In this document: positions 21,389-34,799 of the stretch, piece by piece
How positions within the stretch are numbered: position 1 is the first letter of the stretch
Layout: each line of letters opens with the position of its first letter
Origin: Liolophura sinensis
Lineage: Eukaryota > Mollusca > Polyplacophora > Chitonida > Chitonidae
Reading direction: 5' to 3'
Assembly: GCF_032854445.1 (NCBI RefSeq)
Contig: NC_088302.1
Coordinates: 34,839,191-34,903,190, forward strand
Length of the DNA stretch: 64,000 nt
Notes under the pieces: model-generated
What the model was told of the DNA's origin: nothing
Seen by the model: only the letters and a program-made list of their open reading frames with translations
Databases searched by the model: none
Position numbers and translations under genes: made by a program

Positions 21389-23335
21389 CTTTGTAGAGCA
21401 TATATTGAGAGTGGTAAATAAGGTATTTCCATTGCCAGAAAGAAGTACTTACCTTCAAGAATTGAGTTAGGGTTGTGCAAGTGGTGTGGAGGGGTGTGAA
21501 TTTATGTAGGAGAATATAAAAACAGAAAAATATGCCGCTTTATTAGTTGTAATTTAAAACATTTAATTCTTTTGGATGGATATACAAAGATACAAAGGAA
21601 TCAGTAGACAGCTCTTGTGATTTCCTATTTCTTTCAAAATCCCTCTTTAGGCTCACATACATACATGTATATGCTAATGGTATATAGTGAGAGTATGTTT
21701 TGAAGAAATTAAACACATATAGTTATTGACATTCCGAACTTGTATAAGCCCAAGGATATCCAATTCCAAGTGATGAAAATGGCCGATGAAAACCTGTGGA
21801 ACTGTTCTCATTCATTCTGACCATAATACTGTATGATTGTCAGAAAGGTTGACGGCTTTCTTGACCTTCAAACAGAGAATGGCTTATTATGCTATTATTC
21901 ATGGAAAATGCTGCATGTTGGAATAACATTTCCATTGCAATGATTAGTTGGGAGGATTTAATTCTGAAGAAATTGTAATTGAAGCTCGGTTGTTCAGGAT
22001 GTTGTGGTCAGAGCTGCCGTTTTTCCTTTTCTCCTTTTTTCATCACTTTACGTTCAAAGGCCTTGGAATAACACTTCAGGCTAATTGGAGCACCTAATAC
22101 TGCAAAGTGTTTCAATTACAAAGCTCAGCTTGTTGCCATAGCAATGCCTCAAATTAGTTTATCCCAGTTTGATTGGTTGGTTTGTAAGGGTTTTTCAGTT
22201 TGGGAATCTAGATGTAAATTTAATGGCTTTGCTTTGAGAGAAAAAAAAAATAATTATTTTTGGTCAGTGTAAAGTTTCTGGAAACCACAGTAACAGAAGA
22301 ATGCTTTGGAAGTGAAAAAAAAGACATCGGTCAATTTAGAGCTGTGTATAAAGGCCTAGTTGTTCCATACCAACTGGAGATGAACATGTTTTATTTAGGA
22401 TTTTGACGGCTTTGAAAAAAACTCAACTGCTCAAGTATTAGTGGAAGAAAAGAAGTCCCAACGGATAAAGCAGCTTTCCCAATGGTTGCAGAAACTCTCC
22501 AGGGGTGAATATCGTTTTACTGCAACTGATATAGGCTGCAGCTACATAGCTGACTTGACATTTGGCAAATGGCACATTTCATACCCTGAGATAACTTTTT
22601 TGGAAATTTATGCATGTTTGACAATTTTTGCTTGAAATGAATTCCACTGCACTACTGGTACTGAAGATATGGCAAGCCAGAACCACAGTTATAAAGAGCT
22701 CCTTGTTTCGTTTTCAGCATAACCATGCCAAGTATCTACAAAACAGCATGGGGCGTTCTCTAGTGTTAATTAGATACTGGATCCTTTTTGAGTAAATACT
22801 AGATAGAGTGGAACTGGAAGTGGGCAGCAGGGGTTGACAAATTCTCACCACTTGACCCTAGGGGTAGGAGTCCATTAGATATGACACAGCCCTCAAGTAT
22901 GCCACCCCACTGTAAAAGAACCAGTGCTTATGTTTCCAGACTTGTAGAGCTGCACAGGGATCAAGAACTGATACTTTTTCCACATTCCTTTGTGGAGGGA
23001 AGTCTGAAGTCATTGAAGATAGAGTGATTCTTGTGGTGTGTCATTTTGCTGTTAGTGACAGCCACTGTATGACTGAAGTTCCATCCACTCCCACTTGAAG
23101 ATAAAACCCCTGTGTATTCCCAGATGTTATTTCTCATCATACCCCATATAGATGGCTTCTGTTGCTGTGGAGACAATCTGGTTAGGTAACTTGACTTGTC
23201 TTTCATCACTGACTAGACCACAGTGATATTTGAGCCTTTGCCTCAAGACACAAAAGAGCTCTGATGGTTGGTTCACTGCTGCCATCAGCAAGTTTTTTTG
23301 TTTTTTTTTGGACTTGTGTCACTGATACAGACATG
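21389..23335. other. Intron interior, no supported feature
   Basis: AT-rich and unique. A short frame at 22441-22635 has no domain. No splice-bounded exon candidate is convincing. Confidence 0.5.
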
Positions 23336-23720
23336 TCTCTGTCAAACCATTTTAGTGCAAGGCACTTTATTTTAGTACAAGACACTTCATGTTATGACAA
23401 GACACTATATTTGAGAATATAATTAACACACTTCATTGGGGAAGACAAGACACTTGATTTGGGGAGACATTTTATGTGTCAAAACGGCCATCAACCATGA
23501 TGGTCAGTCTGGGTTGATCATCGCAAGGCCGATTCCGAAAATGATGTTTAACACTACCAAAGAACTAAGAAAGTATATAAAGTATGAATACAGAATGGAA
23601 TAAGTTGATTTTGTGAGACAAGACACTTTATTTGGGAATATAATTAAAAGGCTTTATTGGAGGGAAAACAAAGCACTATTTGAGATGGAAAATGCTGTTT
23701 TTCTGTAACAAGACACAGTA
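23336..23720 (+). repeat. Degenerate repeat with core ACAAGACACTTTATTTGGG
   Basis: The motif GACAAGACACTTTATTTGGG and variants recur at irregular spacing (near 23353, 23382, 23398, 23445, 23618 and 23709), sometimes with GAATATAATTAA after it. About 120 bp of unrelated sequence interrupts it. It looks like an old tandem array. Confidence 0.6.
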
Positions 23721-23929
23721 TGTATGTGACATCATACACATTATCCACTCTGTCAGAAGCTCTAATGAGCTGTGTTCTTTATTTTCTTTTACATGTATTA
23801 TGAAATATTCAAAGAGCAGAGAGATGACATTTCTTTCTTTTAGCTGATCCGAGCTGTTTTATGGTGTAAAACAGTATGAACTTGATCATATAAAACAGAT
23901 GGTTCAACTCAGGTATGAACTGATAAGAA

Positions 23930-24130
23930 GGTTACGTGCTACAGGTAGAGCACGGTGGTTAGGGTTACCTGTAGGGGAAGGTGTGTTTAGGCGGAGTCCT
24001 AGCCTGAAGGTGACTCAGACTGCCAGAGACAACCACTCTTAGATCCTCCCTAAACAATCCACGTGGAGATCAAGGCGTTCAGTTGAAACAATCCCCTCAC
24101 CGCACAGGCCAGATGTGCAGGGCCCATTGG
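23930..24130 (+). other. Less AT-rich island, possible old SINE
   Basis: The start GGTAGAGCACGGTGGTTAGG loosely resembles a tRNA-derived A-box region. The next 180 bp are richer in GC than their surroundings, but the segment does not match the SINE families found elsewhere in this window. There is no frame or RNA gene, so the nature is uncertain. Confidence 0.25.
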
Positions 24131-25084
24131 TGGTTAGCTAACATTTCTGTGGTAACTTTAGGTTTCTCCTCAAGATAGTTGTGGGAAAAGCTGAGCATTT
24201 GTTGATAGATAGGGCATCAGTGATGAACTTTGCGGAGTCTGGAGATGTGCCAAAGACCCTTGCATTGCATAACGAACACGAGTGCTTTACCAAAAGCGCT
24301 GTTTGCATTTTTCTTTGTTGGGAGACGATTAATCTAAATGAGCCGTGTAGAAAATGTGGACTTCTCAAAATGTTTCTGTTGTTCCTTACCTGGTTTTCTT
24401 TGAGTAACATTCCGGGAGAAAGTGAACGAAAATCCAGAATGGTGAAAAGTGATATTGTCTGTGAGCCTTAACTGGTATAGCTGTTCAACGGTTAGCCGAA
24501 AATATGAAAAGAAGCTGTCAAAACAACCCTTTTTGGGATTATTTTGTTTGAGCCAGGTGTCTAGATTTTCATTTTTCTGTATCCAACCAATGATAAAATC
24601 GATGAAAGAGAGCCCAATTAGCACTAATTTTTAGTTTCAAATTTTTCTGCAGCTGTCTAACCATATGGTATGTTATGCCAAGGATGCTTGCCATTAGTGT
24701 TGTTTATTCGCATCATCCCAGTACCTTGAGAGCACACTGTTGCAACTGCTGTGTCCTTCATATCAATGACCCAGTCTGTGTTACATGCATGCATGGTCAG
24801 GCCGACCCCATTCTGTTAAGATTAATGTCAACTTCAGCCCTTTATTTGCCACATGTCATAAATCAATAGCATGGGTTGACCCAGACATGGTGGAAATTGT
24901 CATTTATGACATAGACTGGAAACAAATGGCCTGAGGCCAAACTGGCATTGATGTTTTATCATAGGACAATCATTACATACAGCGTTCAAGTTGGAATGTC
25001 CACTGTCCTCGGATAATGGCACAGCTGTCACAAGATTTTAATAGTGCTAAGGTCAAAATGTTAAAAGTGACAAATGCTAATGTG

Positions 25085-25385
25085 TAAAAGGAATAACATG
25101 TCTTACTCAAGGATAAAAGGAATGAGTCGATTATTCAAAATGAATAAAATGAATAAGCTAGTTGTCTTATTGCAGGAGGAAAGGAATAAGAATTAAGACG
25201 GCTGGAAAAGTTAGACTCTTCAAGGGCAAAATGAATAAGATGTGTCACTCAAGGACATTAAGTATAGACGGCTTATTCAAGGACAAATTTAATAAGGTGG
25301 TTTATTCAAGGACAAAATGAATGATCAGTTGCTTGTTTCCAGAGGAGGAATGGCATCTGGCTTGTCCAAGGACAAAGTGACCTTT
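25085..25385 (+). repeat. Degenerate minisatellite (TTATTCAAGGACAAAATGAA)
   Basis: Units of roughly 30 bp with the core TTATTCAAGGACAAAATGAA then TAAG recur through this stretch (for example 25132, 25218, 25270, 25306 and a last one near 25365), with strong divergence and variable length. Confidence 0.65.
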
Positions 25386-26194
25386 GCATAGGAACTTGTT
25401 AACAAAGCACTAGCAGATTTTATGTTTGTAACATTTTCGATCACAGTATCAACATATTTAAAGAAATGGTCATTATCTCCTAGCTCAGCCTTCTGTCTGC
25501 TGTAGAGTGACCATTACAGGAACTACATCAGAATGTGCTACATTTTCCTGTCAATAGTAGGACAGCTGATTGTATGTATATACAAATATGCATCAATGTA
25601 TCCAACCCATTATTAATGGGAAAGGTGTATATATTTAATGATAGATATTGATTTTGGCCCTGTGTAAAAGTCAAAGGTGTTGACTTTTCCCTGTCTGCCA
25701 GTATATATTGCTACATGTCTGGAACATCCTGAGCATAGCTGTTTGTTCCAGGCTATACATGCCTGTGGCCATCATTTCTCAAATGGTAGAGACTGGAGAT
25801 ATTGGCATATTAGCAAGTTTGTGGAAGAGTTACATATGTTATGGTTTATTTGTAACCATTTCAAGCTTTTACATACATTACGTACAAATTAATGTTTCTT
25901 CACTCCGTTGTTGTGCAAGCATACGGCAAGCATACAGCATTTCTCCTCACCTTGCCATTTGTTAAATCACATTCAAGGAGAGACAACATACTCAAATGTG
26001 CATTCTAACCGCATAGCACACAACATGAGGGTTCAATCCTGGCTTTGGACAAAGCCTTCATAGATTTCCCGCTTTCACTGTCCATGGGACCTTGTTGACA
26101 GTAAGTAGTTGATGACACTCATTTGCTTTATCTTTATATGTTAGTAATATGGTGCACAAGTCACACTTCAGAAAGTCCATGAGGAAGTTGCCAA

Positions 26195-26310
26195 AGGTCA
26201 GTGGTTTAAACCAGGCAGTTTGGCATCCTCTGACCTCATTACATAAAACTGATCGGCATCATGTAAGTGAAAAATGTTTGAGTATGCCATGACAAAAAAC
26301 ACTCAATATC
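26195..26310 (+). mobile_element. Old SINE family A remnant
   Basis: CATCATGTAAGTGAAAAATG and TTTGAGTATGCC follow the order of the family A tail (CGTATAAGTGAAATATTCTT, GAGTACGGCG), ending in ACAAAAAACACTCAAT. The upstream part GGTCAGTGGTTTAAACCAGG may be a decayed B-box region. Divergence is high. Confidence 0.4.
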
Positions 26311-29289
26311 TCAGTCATGTGCATTTCCTTACAAAATCTTACATGGTGCAAAAGCTGCACATTGCTTTCATACAATATAAACCATCTTTAGCCATTAAAG
26401 TTTGCAAGTGGGGTTGCAAATATTCCAGGATTAAGTTACAAATTTTTTGATCATTTTTGAACCCATATTTTTTTACAGAAGTGTCATAAATGCTAATGCA
26501 GTGTATGGGATTCTGTTTTAAGGGCCAGTAGTGTCTGCAGACACCAGATAGTTCAGCTCCTCTCTATATATATATACATCCTCTACTAGCCCAGTAAACA
26601 GTACACCTTTCTCACGCTGCTCACTCTCTAAGCCAAATGGTGCTGCAGGGGTCAGGATAGATGGTTCGCTTCTCCAGCACCTCATTAGTCAGACACTTTG
26701 TCTGAAGTTTCCTGCAAATTGAATAAACTACCTAAATTCCTGCCTTCTTCAGAGCTCTAGGTCTGTCAGTGACGGGTGAGGTAGGGTCAAGACTGACAGC
26801 TCTCTCTCATCTATTATGCCCCGCCATTTGTTGTTGGTTGCATCATCGCTCCACTCCATGTACTGAAATGGCTGTGGAATTCCGCATAATCAGGAAGCTG
26901 TTTATCACTTAGTCACAATTAGCCACCAAAAGCAATGCTATTTCTGTATTTAGAAGCATATTTTTTGACTGGGGATTGACATTTATAGAATGAAACAGCT
27001 AAAAACTCTTGATGTACAATGTAAGCTGTAAACTGAGACACATTTTCCCGTTTTTTTTATTTTTCCTTGTAAATTTTGAAACATGAAAATGTGAATTATT
27101 CCCGGAATCTAAATGGAATTGATTTTTCCTCCTAGTTGACATTAATTCCTGTAATTTGCTTAGAAGCCTGTAACTTTATACTTCCCTGTTCTCTGTGTGA
27201 GCATGACCTTGCTACCATTTTCTAAACACAGTAAAATAATTTAAACAGGCTCCCGTTTGATAATAAAAGTCACCCAAGCCATCAAAGCATAAACAGAATT
27301 CCCAATGTCCCAGCAAGCATCCCATTTCTTTTGTTTCAAACTAATATTGGCATTTTTTCTGATAAGAGTTTAAATGTCTCTCAGTTTTCGCCAAAACAGG
27401 GGGCTTTCTTTCATTAGAGAAATGCGATCCTTGTAGATGAAGGTTAGCAGTCATAAACCATTGGAATAGCTACAGCTGGTCTTTATCAGCTGCCCTGGTA
27501 GATCGCTGAGAGGCTTTAGCCATAAATACTGAGGAAAAAGTGGGCATTAACTGTCCTGGATGCCCAGATGAAACCTACAATGAACAAACAAAGATGTGAA
27601 GCAAACTCCAATAAACTTCATTGGTGCAAAACATCCTCTGGTCTTCTCTTTAATCTTGATCCCTGTACAGCACCAGCCCTGAAAAATGTCTTAAACTGAA
27701 ACACATGATTTACAAAAACACTGGCTTTTGTTTGGCTATGTTGGTAGGATGCAGGGCCTTTTGGCTGTGTAAACACTGCTGATTGGTGATCCAGAGTTGG
27801 ACAGTGTCAGGTGATCACCATGACAGCGGCAGCCATCTTGCACCTTGACAACCATGGCTGGAGGAGTCTGCCTATGGGTGGCTTTGGAATTGTCGGTCTC
27901 CAGTGACATTCCTGAGACTGACCTGCCCTAAGGTTTTTGGCCTTAGTTTTGTATATTAGCTGCTCCTAGCCAGTTAACCCCTGGTCACCACTGGGGAACA
28001 GAGCCACCGGTCTTGAAATCAGACATGACCACACCTGCCCCAGAAACTCCAAGATCCATTTGTGTTTGTTGCTTTTTCGGCAACTGCCTGTTTTTGTTAA
28101 GAAGCCTTTGGAGACTGGATGACCCAGTGTATTTATAACCCTCAGAGATAAGACTCATCTTTCCCAGGGGGCTCCTGTGAAGCCAGTCTCAAGCTATGAC
28201 CCTCTCCAGATCTGTCTGTGCAATTCACAAGAGTTTATGAGGAGCTTGTGATGTGGATAAAATCATCAATACACAGATGCTTCATTGTTTTGAGAAATCT
28301 CTGTTGAAATCTAACTCATCCATCAAACTTTGTGTGAAACTTGTGGACAATATTGTTCATGGAATCCATACTTAAAGACAAGACTTATGTTGTACATAAA
28401 CATCTTTATGTATACAGATATGTTTGAAGTCATAAATCATAATCCCAAAGGATTCAATAGCTAGAATTGTCCAACTCCAATCTAATAATTGTCCATGTAT
28501 AGCAAGCAATGTAATAGTCTGACATTTTTCCATATCAGTCATTTTTTTTTTTTTTTTTACAGCTTTTTTTTCTTCCTCGTCCTATCATGCTATTGAAAAG
28601 TCATTTGGGAATTGACATGCCATGAATAATGGGACTGAGGAGCATACACTTTAAACTCGGGTGAATTTACGCTGTTATGAAGCATCGCCTAATCCTTGTT
28701 GATAATTCCCGCATTTCAGCTGCGTTTATTTCATTTCTGCCATACCATGCCCATTTGGTATTGTAATTTTCTCTACCCAGCCCTGGTTTCAATCAGGATA
28801 ACAAAAAACACTCAGTTTCCTGACTGCCAATATTTTGCCAATATTGAGGATAAATTAGACTTGCTGATCTTCCTCTATGATGGCAGATATTGATGTATCT
28901 GGATCTCGGTAAACACATCTCATTGAGTGGAAGTAACCAGTATGCTGCGGTAGGCCACCATTTACATAAAAGTCAGCCCTCAGCTGAATTGTGAGGCTAA
29001 CAGCATTCCAATCCCCAGAAAATATCGGATCAAAGGAACTACTTTTGTATTTTAAGAATTGATCTGTCAGGACCTTCTTTGTTTGATACACAAAATAGAA
29101 ACATTATTACTTTTACATTATTTGGGGGATTATTTTTGTAAATAAAAATGTGGAACTGAGTACTCATAAAGGGCATATTAAAACTTATACCTTCCGTTGC
29201 TTTTTGTAAGTTTATAGTTAAATGCGATTAAGCTCCCTTTAGCATTGTTCATGGCCTTGTAATCAGTATCCTGATACTTCATACATGTC
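26311..29289. other. Intron interior, no supported feature
   Basis: Holds a poly-T tract of 18 bases ending at about 28558 and short AT repeats near 26565. No exon, RNA gene or transposon is recognised. The small open frames at 28696-28893 and 28855-29091 are on opposite strands and featureless. Confidence 0.5.
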
Positions 29290-29540
29290 TGTTACATAGA
29301 GGTGGAGTGTAAAATGGGTGTGAAGTGTAAATGGATATGAAGTGTAAATAATGGTGGCATTTAAATGGATGCGAAGTGTAAGTGGAGATGAAGTGCTATT
29401 ACAAATAGAGTGTAAATAGAAGTGGATTGTAAATGGAGTTTGAGTGTCTTACATAGAGAAGTGTAAATGGAGGTGGAGTGTAAATAGAGGTGGAGTGCAA
29501 GTGAAGGTGAAGTGTAAATGGAAGTTGATTGTTGGAAGGT
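29290..29540 (+). repeat. Degenerate array of GTGTAAATGGAxxTGGA units
   Basis: Irregular 18- to 20-bp units such as GGAGGTGGAGTGTAAATAGA recur a dozen times. The minus-strand frame of LHLHSTSIYTS peptides across it (29361-29600) merely reflects the repeat. Confidence 0.75.
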
Positions 29541-29884
29541 GGTTGGCTGGATTACCACATTAACATGTGAAGCTGTAAATATTTTCCAGCACCACTTCAT
29601 TTGATTTTTTGACTCTTCACACTTGATGACTCATTATGTCCTGAAAAGTTTGCCACAAACTTGATGGAAATATGTGGGAAATTGTCTTGATTTCCAGCAC
29701 TAGAATTTTCGAAAAAAATAAAAAAAACAGAATAGGCAGTTGTGAATAACGGTGCATTCTTGTGCGTGTTGCTATCTTTATATCTGGACACTATAGCCCA
29801 TTAAACCTGACTGTATTTTTTTATGCCATTAAGTGCAATAGTAAAGATCACGCTCAATTCAGCTGCAGGCTATTTTAGTTGCCA

Positions 29885-30296
29885 CCCCACTTCATCTGAT
29901 TTTAACTGGAAACTCTGCCTTACTGAAAAGTCAGTATGGCCATGAATCAAGATGAAATGAGGCTTGAGAATATTTGCAGTATACAATGTGTTCAATTAGG
30001 TTGATTCTGTATCACCATATAGGTCAAACTACACAGTCTGCTTTTAATCATCAGCAAAGTTCCCAGTTACAGACATTTTGCAAAATGTCACCCCACTTCA
30101 TCTGATTTTGACTGGAAACTCTGCCTTACCGAAAAGTCAGTATGGCCATGAATCAAGAAGAAATGAGGCTTAAGAATATCTGCAGTATACAATGTGTTCA
30201 ATTAGGTTGATTCTGTATCACCATATAGGTCAAACTACACAGTCTGCTTTTAATCATCAGCGAAGTTTCCAGTTACTGACATTTTGCAAGATGTCA
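29885..30296 (+). repeat. 206-bp tandem duplication
   Basis: The segment starting CCCCACTTCATCTGATTTT at 29885 is repeated at 30091 at an exact 206-bp offset, with only a handful of differences across the whole unit (for example AAGATGAAATG against AAGAAGAAATG). It is a single recent tandem duplication and not an array. Confidence 0.95.
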
Positions 30297-31027
30297 TTGA
30301 CTGTTTTAACCTACAAGCTTTATGGGATATAAGACTTCATATTTGAGGTTCAATTTTCAGGATTGCTACTCCAGTTATTGAAAGTAGGATGATTTGAAGT
30401 ACATATTCTTGTGCAGTGAAATCCTCTAAGTGCATGTAGTGCTAAATTCCCAGATTTAGTAAAAAAATGGCTTTTGTATACTATAGTTTAGGCATTTACC
30501 ATATTGTGTTTTTGACGTTTTCCGGTACCAGGTTTGTTACGTACTTCAAGAGCGAGCCAACATTAAAAAAAGAATGGAATAAAATAAAAAAAAATGAAAA
30601 TCCATTTTTTATTTTGCTCAATCGTAATGTTTTCTCATGATTTTCCTGTTTTTCGTGGCTTTCCGATAACATAGATAACATTTTGGGACAGTCCGCATTT
30701 TCCACAGTTTAGATGATTTTTTATTTTTATTTTTATACCCTCCTGTGACATTGAAAAAAAGATTCATTCTGCCAGGAAAACAAAAAATTTAATTGGTATT
30801 GCCTAAAGATAAACCATTGAGATCCATAGAATATATAATGTGGATTACTTATTAATACCAGAAATTGCTCCTATTCAGCCATTTGGGTTTTGACAGAGAT
30901 CGATGAGGGCTAAGAAATCCCTGATGCATTTGGCTTTATCCACCTGCTAGCATAGGAAGGAAGAGATCCGCTTAGACTGACTAATATAGATCAGAATGCA
31001 TTGGTTGCTTCATCATCTTTTACTTTG

Positions 31028-31290
31028 GAGGCCACCGTGGCTCAGTTGGTTAGCGCGCTAGCACAGCGACCCAGGAGCCTCTCACCAATGCGGTTGCTAT
31101 GAGTTCAAGTCCAGCTCATGCTGGCTTCCTCTCCGGCCGTAAGTGGGAAGGCCTGTCAGCAACCTGCAGATGGTCCTGGGTTTCCCCTGGGCTCTGCCTA
31201 GTTTCCTCCCATCATAATGCTGGCTGCCGTCGTATAAGTGAAATATTCTTGAGTACGGCGTAAAACACCAATCAGATCAGATCAGATCAG
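31028..31290 (+). mobile_element. SINE family A, full-length intronic copy with perfect target-site duplication
   Basis: The head GAGGCCACCGTGGCTCAGTT, the B-box region GAGTTCAAGTCCAGCTCATG, the middle block GGTCCTGGGTTTCCCCTGGG and the tail TTCTTGAGTACGGCGTAAAA, CACCAATCAG are all present. The end is a GATCA repeat in place of the AAAT tail of other copies. Perfect 13-bp direct repeats ATCTTTTACTTTG lie at 31015-31027 and 31291-31303. It is in the same orientation as the host gene. Confidence 0.92.
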
Positions 31291-31303
31291 ATCTTTTACT
31301 TTG

Positions 31304-32310
31304 TGTCTTTTTTTAACGTTTATATTGATTCTGCTGTAAGCATTTGATTTCACACTAACTAATCATATAGAAAATGATTGTCAAGGAATTTTTGTATTTA
31401 ATACCTTGAATATCTTGTGATGGAATAAATAATGTATATTTATATATTATGAATCAAAAAAGATATAAATGCACAAAAATAACTTTAAACTGTTTGGTTT
31501 AAACTGTTTCTTGTTTCTCTCTCTTTAAACTTCAAAGAAATTGACTTACCTCATTTGCATATACAGTATATACAGTATGGGCCTTGACTTTTCACTGGAC
31601 AATATGAATTTATATCATTAAAACACTTGTGAAACAAAGAAACCCACATAGCATTTAATGAGATAATAAGAAAGCAAGTAATCGAAAAAGCAGAAGGTGA
31701 GAAGCACATTGCTGTATCAAGGGAGCATTCAGTATTTGTTATTATAGCTGCTGAAAATACTGTTAACCTGGTTGAGGTGAATGAGACGAGGTAACAAAAA
31801 AAAAAAATTGTTGGATGGTTTTGTACTATTTAGTAGTAGTTTTTAGTTTAGCGTCAGTCCCTGACGGATTGGGGAAGGAATAGTAAACCTCCTCAGGTAC
31901 TGTATTGGACAGCACTCTGGTGATGCAGTTTTCTCTGCAAGTTGGTGATGCAGCCATTTGTCACATGTTGGTAAAGCTGCAATTAATGTGTGGAGGCCAG
32001 GCAGGTAATACTGTGCCTGGATTAAGACAGGTTAAGCTAACAGATGGTGTTCTGGTCACACTCTAAACACGTTACGTTTGATGTGAAATGTTCACAGATT
32101 GAGTCAGGGCACTGTGGTGTACAGACTTTGTTTTCCCATCGGCTTATTACCTGGTAGTGTTTGTACAACAATTGTACAGGTACAAGCTTTCCAGACTTGT
32201 AGGCAGGAGCTGTCTGTTTGCTGGGCAGGTGCAGACTTTCAATCTATACCAGGACAAGTTTTTCTTTACTCAAAGCAAACCAAAAACCAGAAAGAAAAAT
32301 AAAACGGTTT
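31304..32310. other. Intron interior, no supported feature
   Basis: Unique AT-rich sequence with a short poly-A tract near 31796. No exon is supported. Confidence 0.5.
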
Positions 32311-32800
32311 CAGAGCCAGATTAATCTTCCCAGAGCAGCTCATGTTTTCTGGACAGGCTCAATCTTCCTAGGCCAGCTCATTTTTTTCTTGATTGGCTCA
32401 ATCTTCCTGGACAGGCTCAATCTTCCTAGGCCAGCTCATTTTTTTCTGGATTGGCTCAATCTTCCTGGACAGGCTCTATCTTCCTAGGCCAGCTCATTTA
32501 TTTCTGGATTGGCTCAATCTCCCTGGGCAGGCTCAGTCTTCCTAGGCCAGCTCATTTATTTCTGGATTAGCTCAGTCTTCCTGGACAGGCTCAATCTTCC
32601 TAGGTCAGCTCATTTTTTCTGGATTGGCTCAATCTTCCTGGGCAGGCTCAGTCTTCCTAGGCCAGCTCATTTATTTCTGGATTGGCTCAATCTTCCTGGG
32701 CAGGCTCAATCTTCCTAGGCCAGCTCATTTATTTCTGGATTGGCTCAATCTTCCTGGACATGCTCAATCTTTCTGGATACAGACTCAATCATTCTGGACT
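32311..32800 (+). repeat. 58-bp tandem array, about eight units
   Basis: GGATTGGCTCAATCTTCCTG, GACAGGCTCAATCTTCCTAG, GCCAGCTCATTTxTTTCT repeats at a 58-bp spacing (57 in one step). Marker positions are 32391, 32449, 32507, 32565, 32622, 32680 and 32738. Within each unit the half CTCAATCTTCCT occurs twice, so the unit itself began as a shorter duplication. Since 58 is not a multiple of three, the same peptide (for example AQSSWAGS) appears in successive frames. The open frames are repeat artefacts. Confidence 0.95.
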
Positions 32801-34799
32801 AGCTAGGAAGATAGGCCTTGTCCTCATAGGTATAAGAAGGTTTCCTTTTTTTTCCACCAGCTTTTTCATTATCTTTAAGCTTTGTTTCTTACAGGCTTAT
32901 TATTTTTCAAGATTTTTTTTAATTTCCTGCAAGCCTTTGATGCTTTCTTCTGCAAGCATTTTTCCATGTGGAAACAAAGCCTGATGGAATTTATTTTGTG
33001 CTGTTATTGATTTCTTGCCCTCTTTGCGAATGCTAATACACTGAAAAAAAAAAACATGCATCAAACTGTCACTTCGTTCTGTTTTACTACAATTGTAAAG
33101 TACGTTTTTGTGGATAAATGAAAGGAATTTGTTTGTAAGAAATATTAATCACAGTCACAAATTCCACTAGCAGCCTTTGGGTTCTTAATTTGTATTTGTT
33201 ATGATTTTTTTTTAATATCAAAAGTGAGAAAACAGGATAAGGCAATGTGCAGTGAATTAAAAATTACACAATTAGCTGTGTTGCATTGAATAAAGAAAAT
33301 GAACAGACAATCTGTTAGTGACCTTCTGCTATCAGCTCCCTCGTGACCAGATTAAATCCTGTGCTGTTAACATACCCTAACTTTTGATGTTGAATGGCAT
33401 ATTTGACAGTTCCTTGACCTTGACCAGAGAACTGAAGGATGAACGCTCAAAATTGCCAAGAGTAAAGGTCCAAATTTGGGAGATTCAAAGCCTTATGATT
33501 ATATATATTTTTGATGTAACATACATTTATGAGGTTTATTTTGGTGGAATCATAAATTTTATTCACTGCTATGATTGGAATTTCTGTTGATATCTTGCAT
33601 GTTCTTCATTTTACCTTTAAAGCACACGTAGTGTGCACATATCATGGAATATGTATTCAAATGTGTATACATGTGGAATTATTATTTATAATCTAGGATA
33701 TAAATCATATTGTAACTCATAGTAAAGGAAATGTGTTAAATACATACATTCCTGATTAAGGTAAATAAACAAAAATGTAACAATTAAGATATACAAAAGA
33801 AAACAATTCAGAAGTATGTTAGGTTTTCATTTATTATGGATATTACGTTTTCCCCTGTAGGAAATTCCTGCTAAACTGAGACATTTTTTTAGCATTTAAT
33901 TTAACAAATAAGATTGTAAGGTTTAAAATAGTAAGAACACAATTTAGAAATGGGTTATTGATTTTTTTTTTTTATGATTGATGTTATGTTGCTGTCATCA
34001 GTTAAAATGTGTACATGTTGACATAGGATATGATTCTAGATAAATGCATTTGTAGATACGAAAAGGATTCATAACAGCAACGTTTAATTCATGCTGTGGA
34101 ATTCCATATAACTAGTGTATTGAAAACGATGACCTTAAACTGTCAGTTACAATGAAATTCCATCCTTCAGGTATAATAGCCTAGGATGTCAGCTGGTACT
34201 GGCAAGATAGTTTTCCAATGGGAGCCAGAATCTTAGCCAAGCCAAACGTTTTCTTCCCCTCAGTTTGTTGGCTTGGTCTGGCCATGGTATGTTTGGTCTG
34301 AAGAGTGGGCACCCAATCTTGGCTTCTTAGGTAGATCAATAACAATGTTGAGGAAGCAGGTAATTGAATTCTGTCTTCTGAAACCAGAAATGAAGCCCAT
34401 CTTCTCTTGCTTTATACTCCACCATTAATGGAGTTTTGCTGCATTGTGTTTATGAAGATACGGCAAAATATTACCCTTCTGCGATAGCCATGTTAGATTA
34501 ACAGAAGTTCCTCTGTAATTATTCTATTTCGCACGCAAAGTGTTGTTTATGTACAAAGGAGCTGTATTTGAAGTGCACAAGGTAATGCATGAGGGTATTT
34601 GCTATAGAGTGAGATAAGACTTTCAGACATCCATTTTAGTAGACCATTTTTGTTTGTGTGAAGTAGATAATATATCATGACTAGATAAAAGAATCCAAGA
34701 GATAATTAAACCAGCAGATTTCGCTTTACCTGACTAATGTATAACAGATATACCAGATGACTGGGTATCTTAAGGGCTAGAAGACATATAGTTGTATAG
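32801..34799. other. Intron interior, no supported feature
   Basis: AT-rich unique sequence with several poly-T and poly-A runs. Nothing else can be supported. Confidence 0.5.

Noticed and set aside
32218-32984. Repeat-protein genes in the 58-bp array
   Set aside because: The period is not a multiple of three, so the apparent peptides rotate between frames. There is no flanking coding signal.
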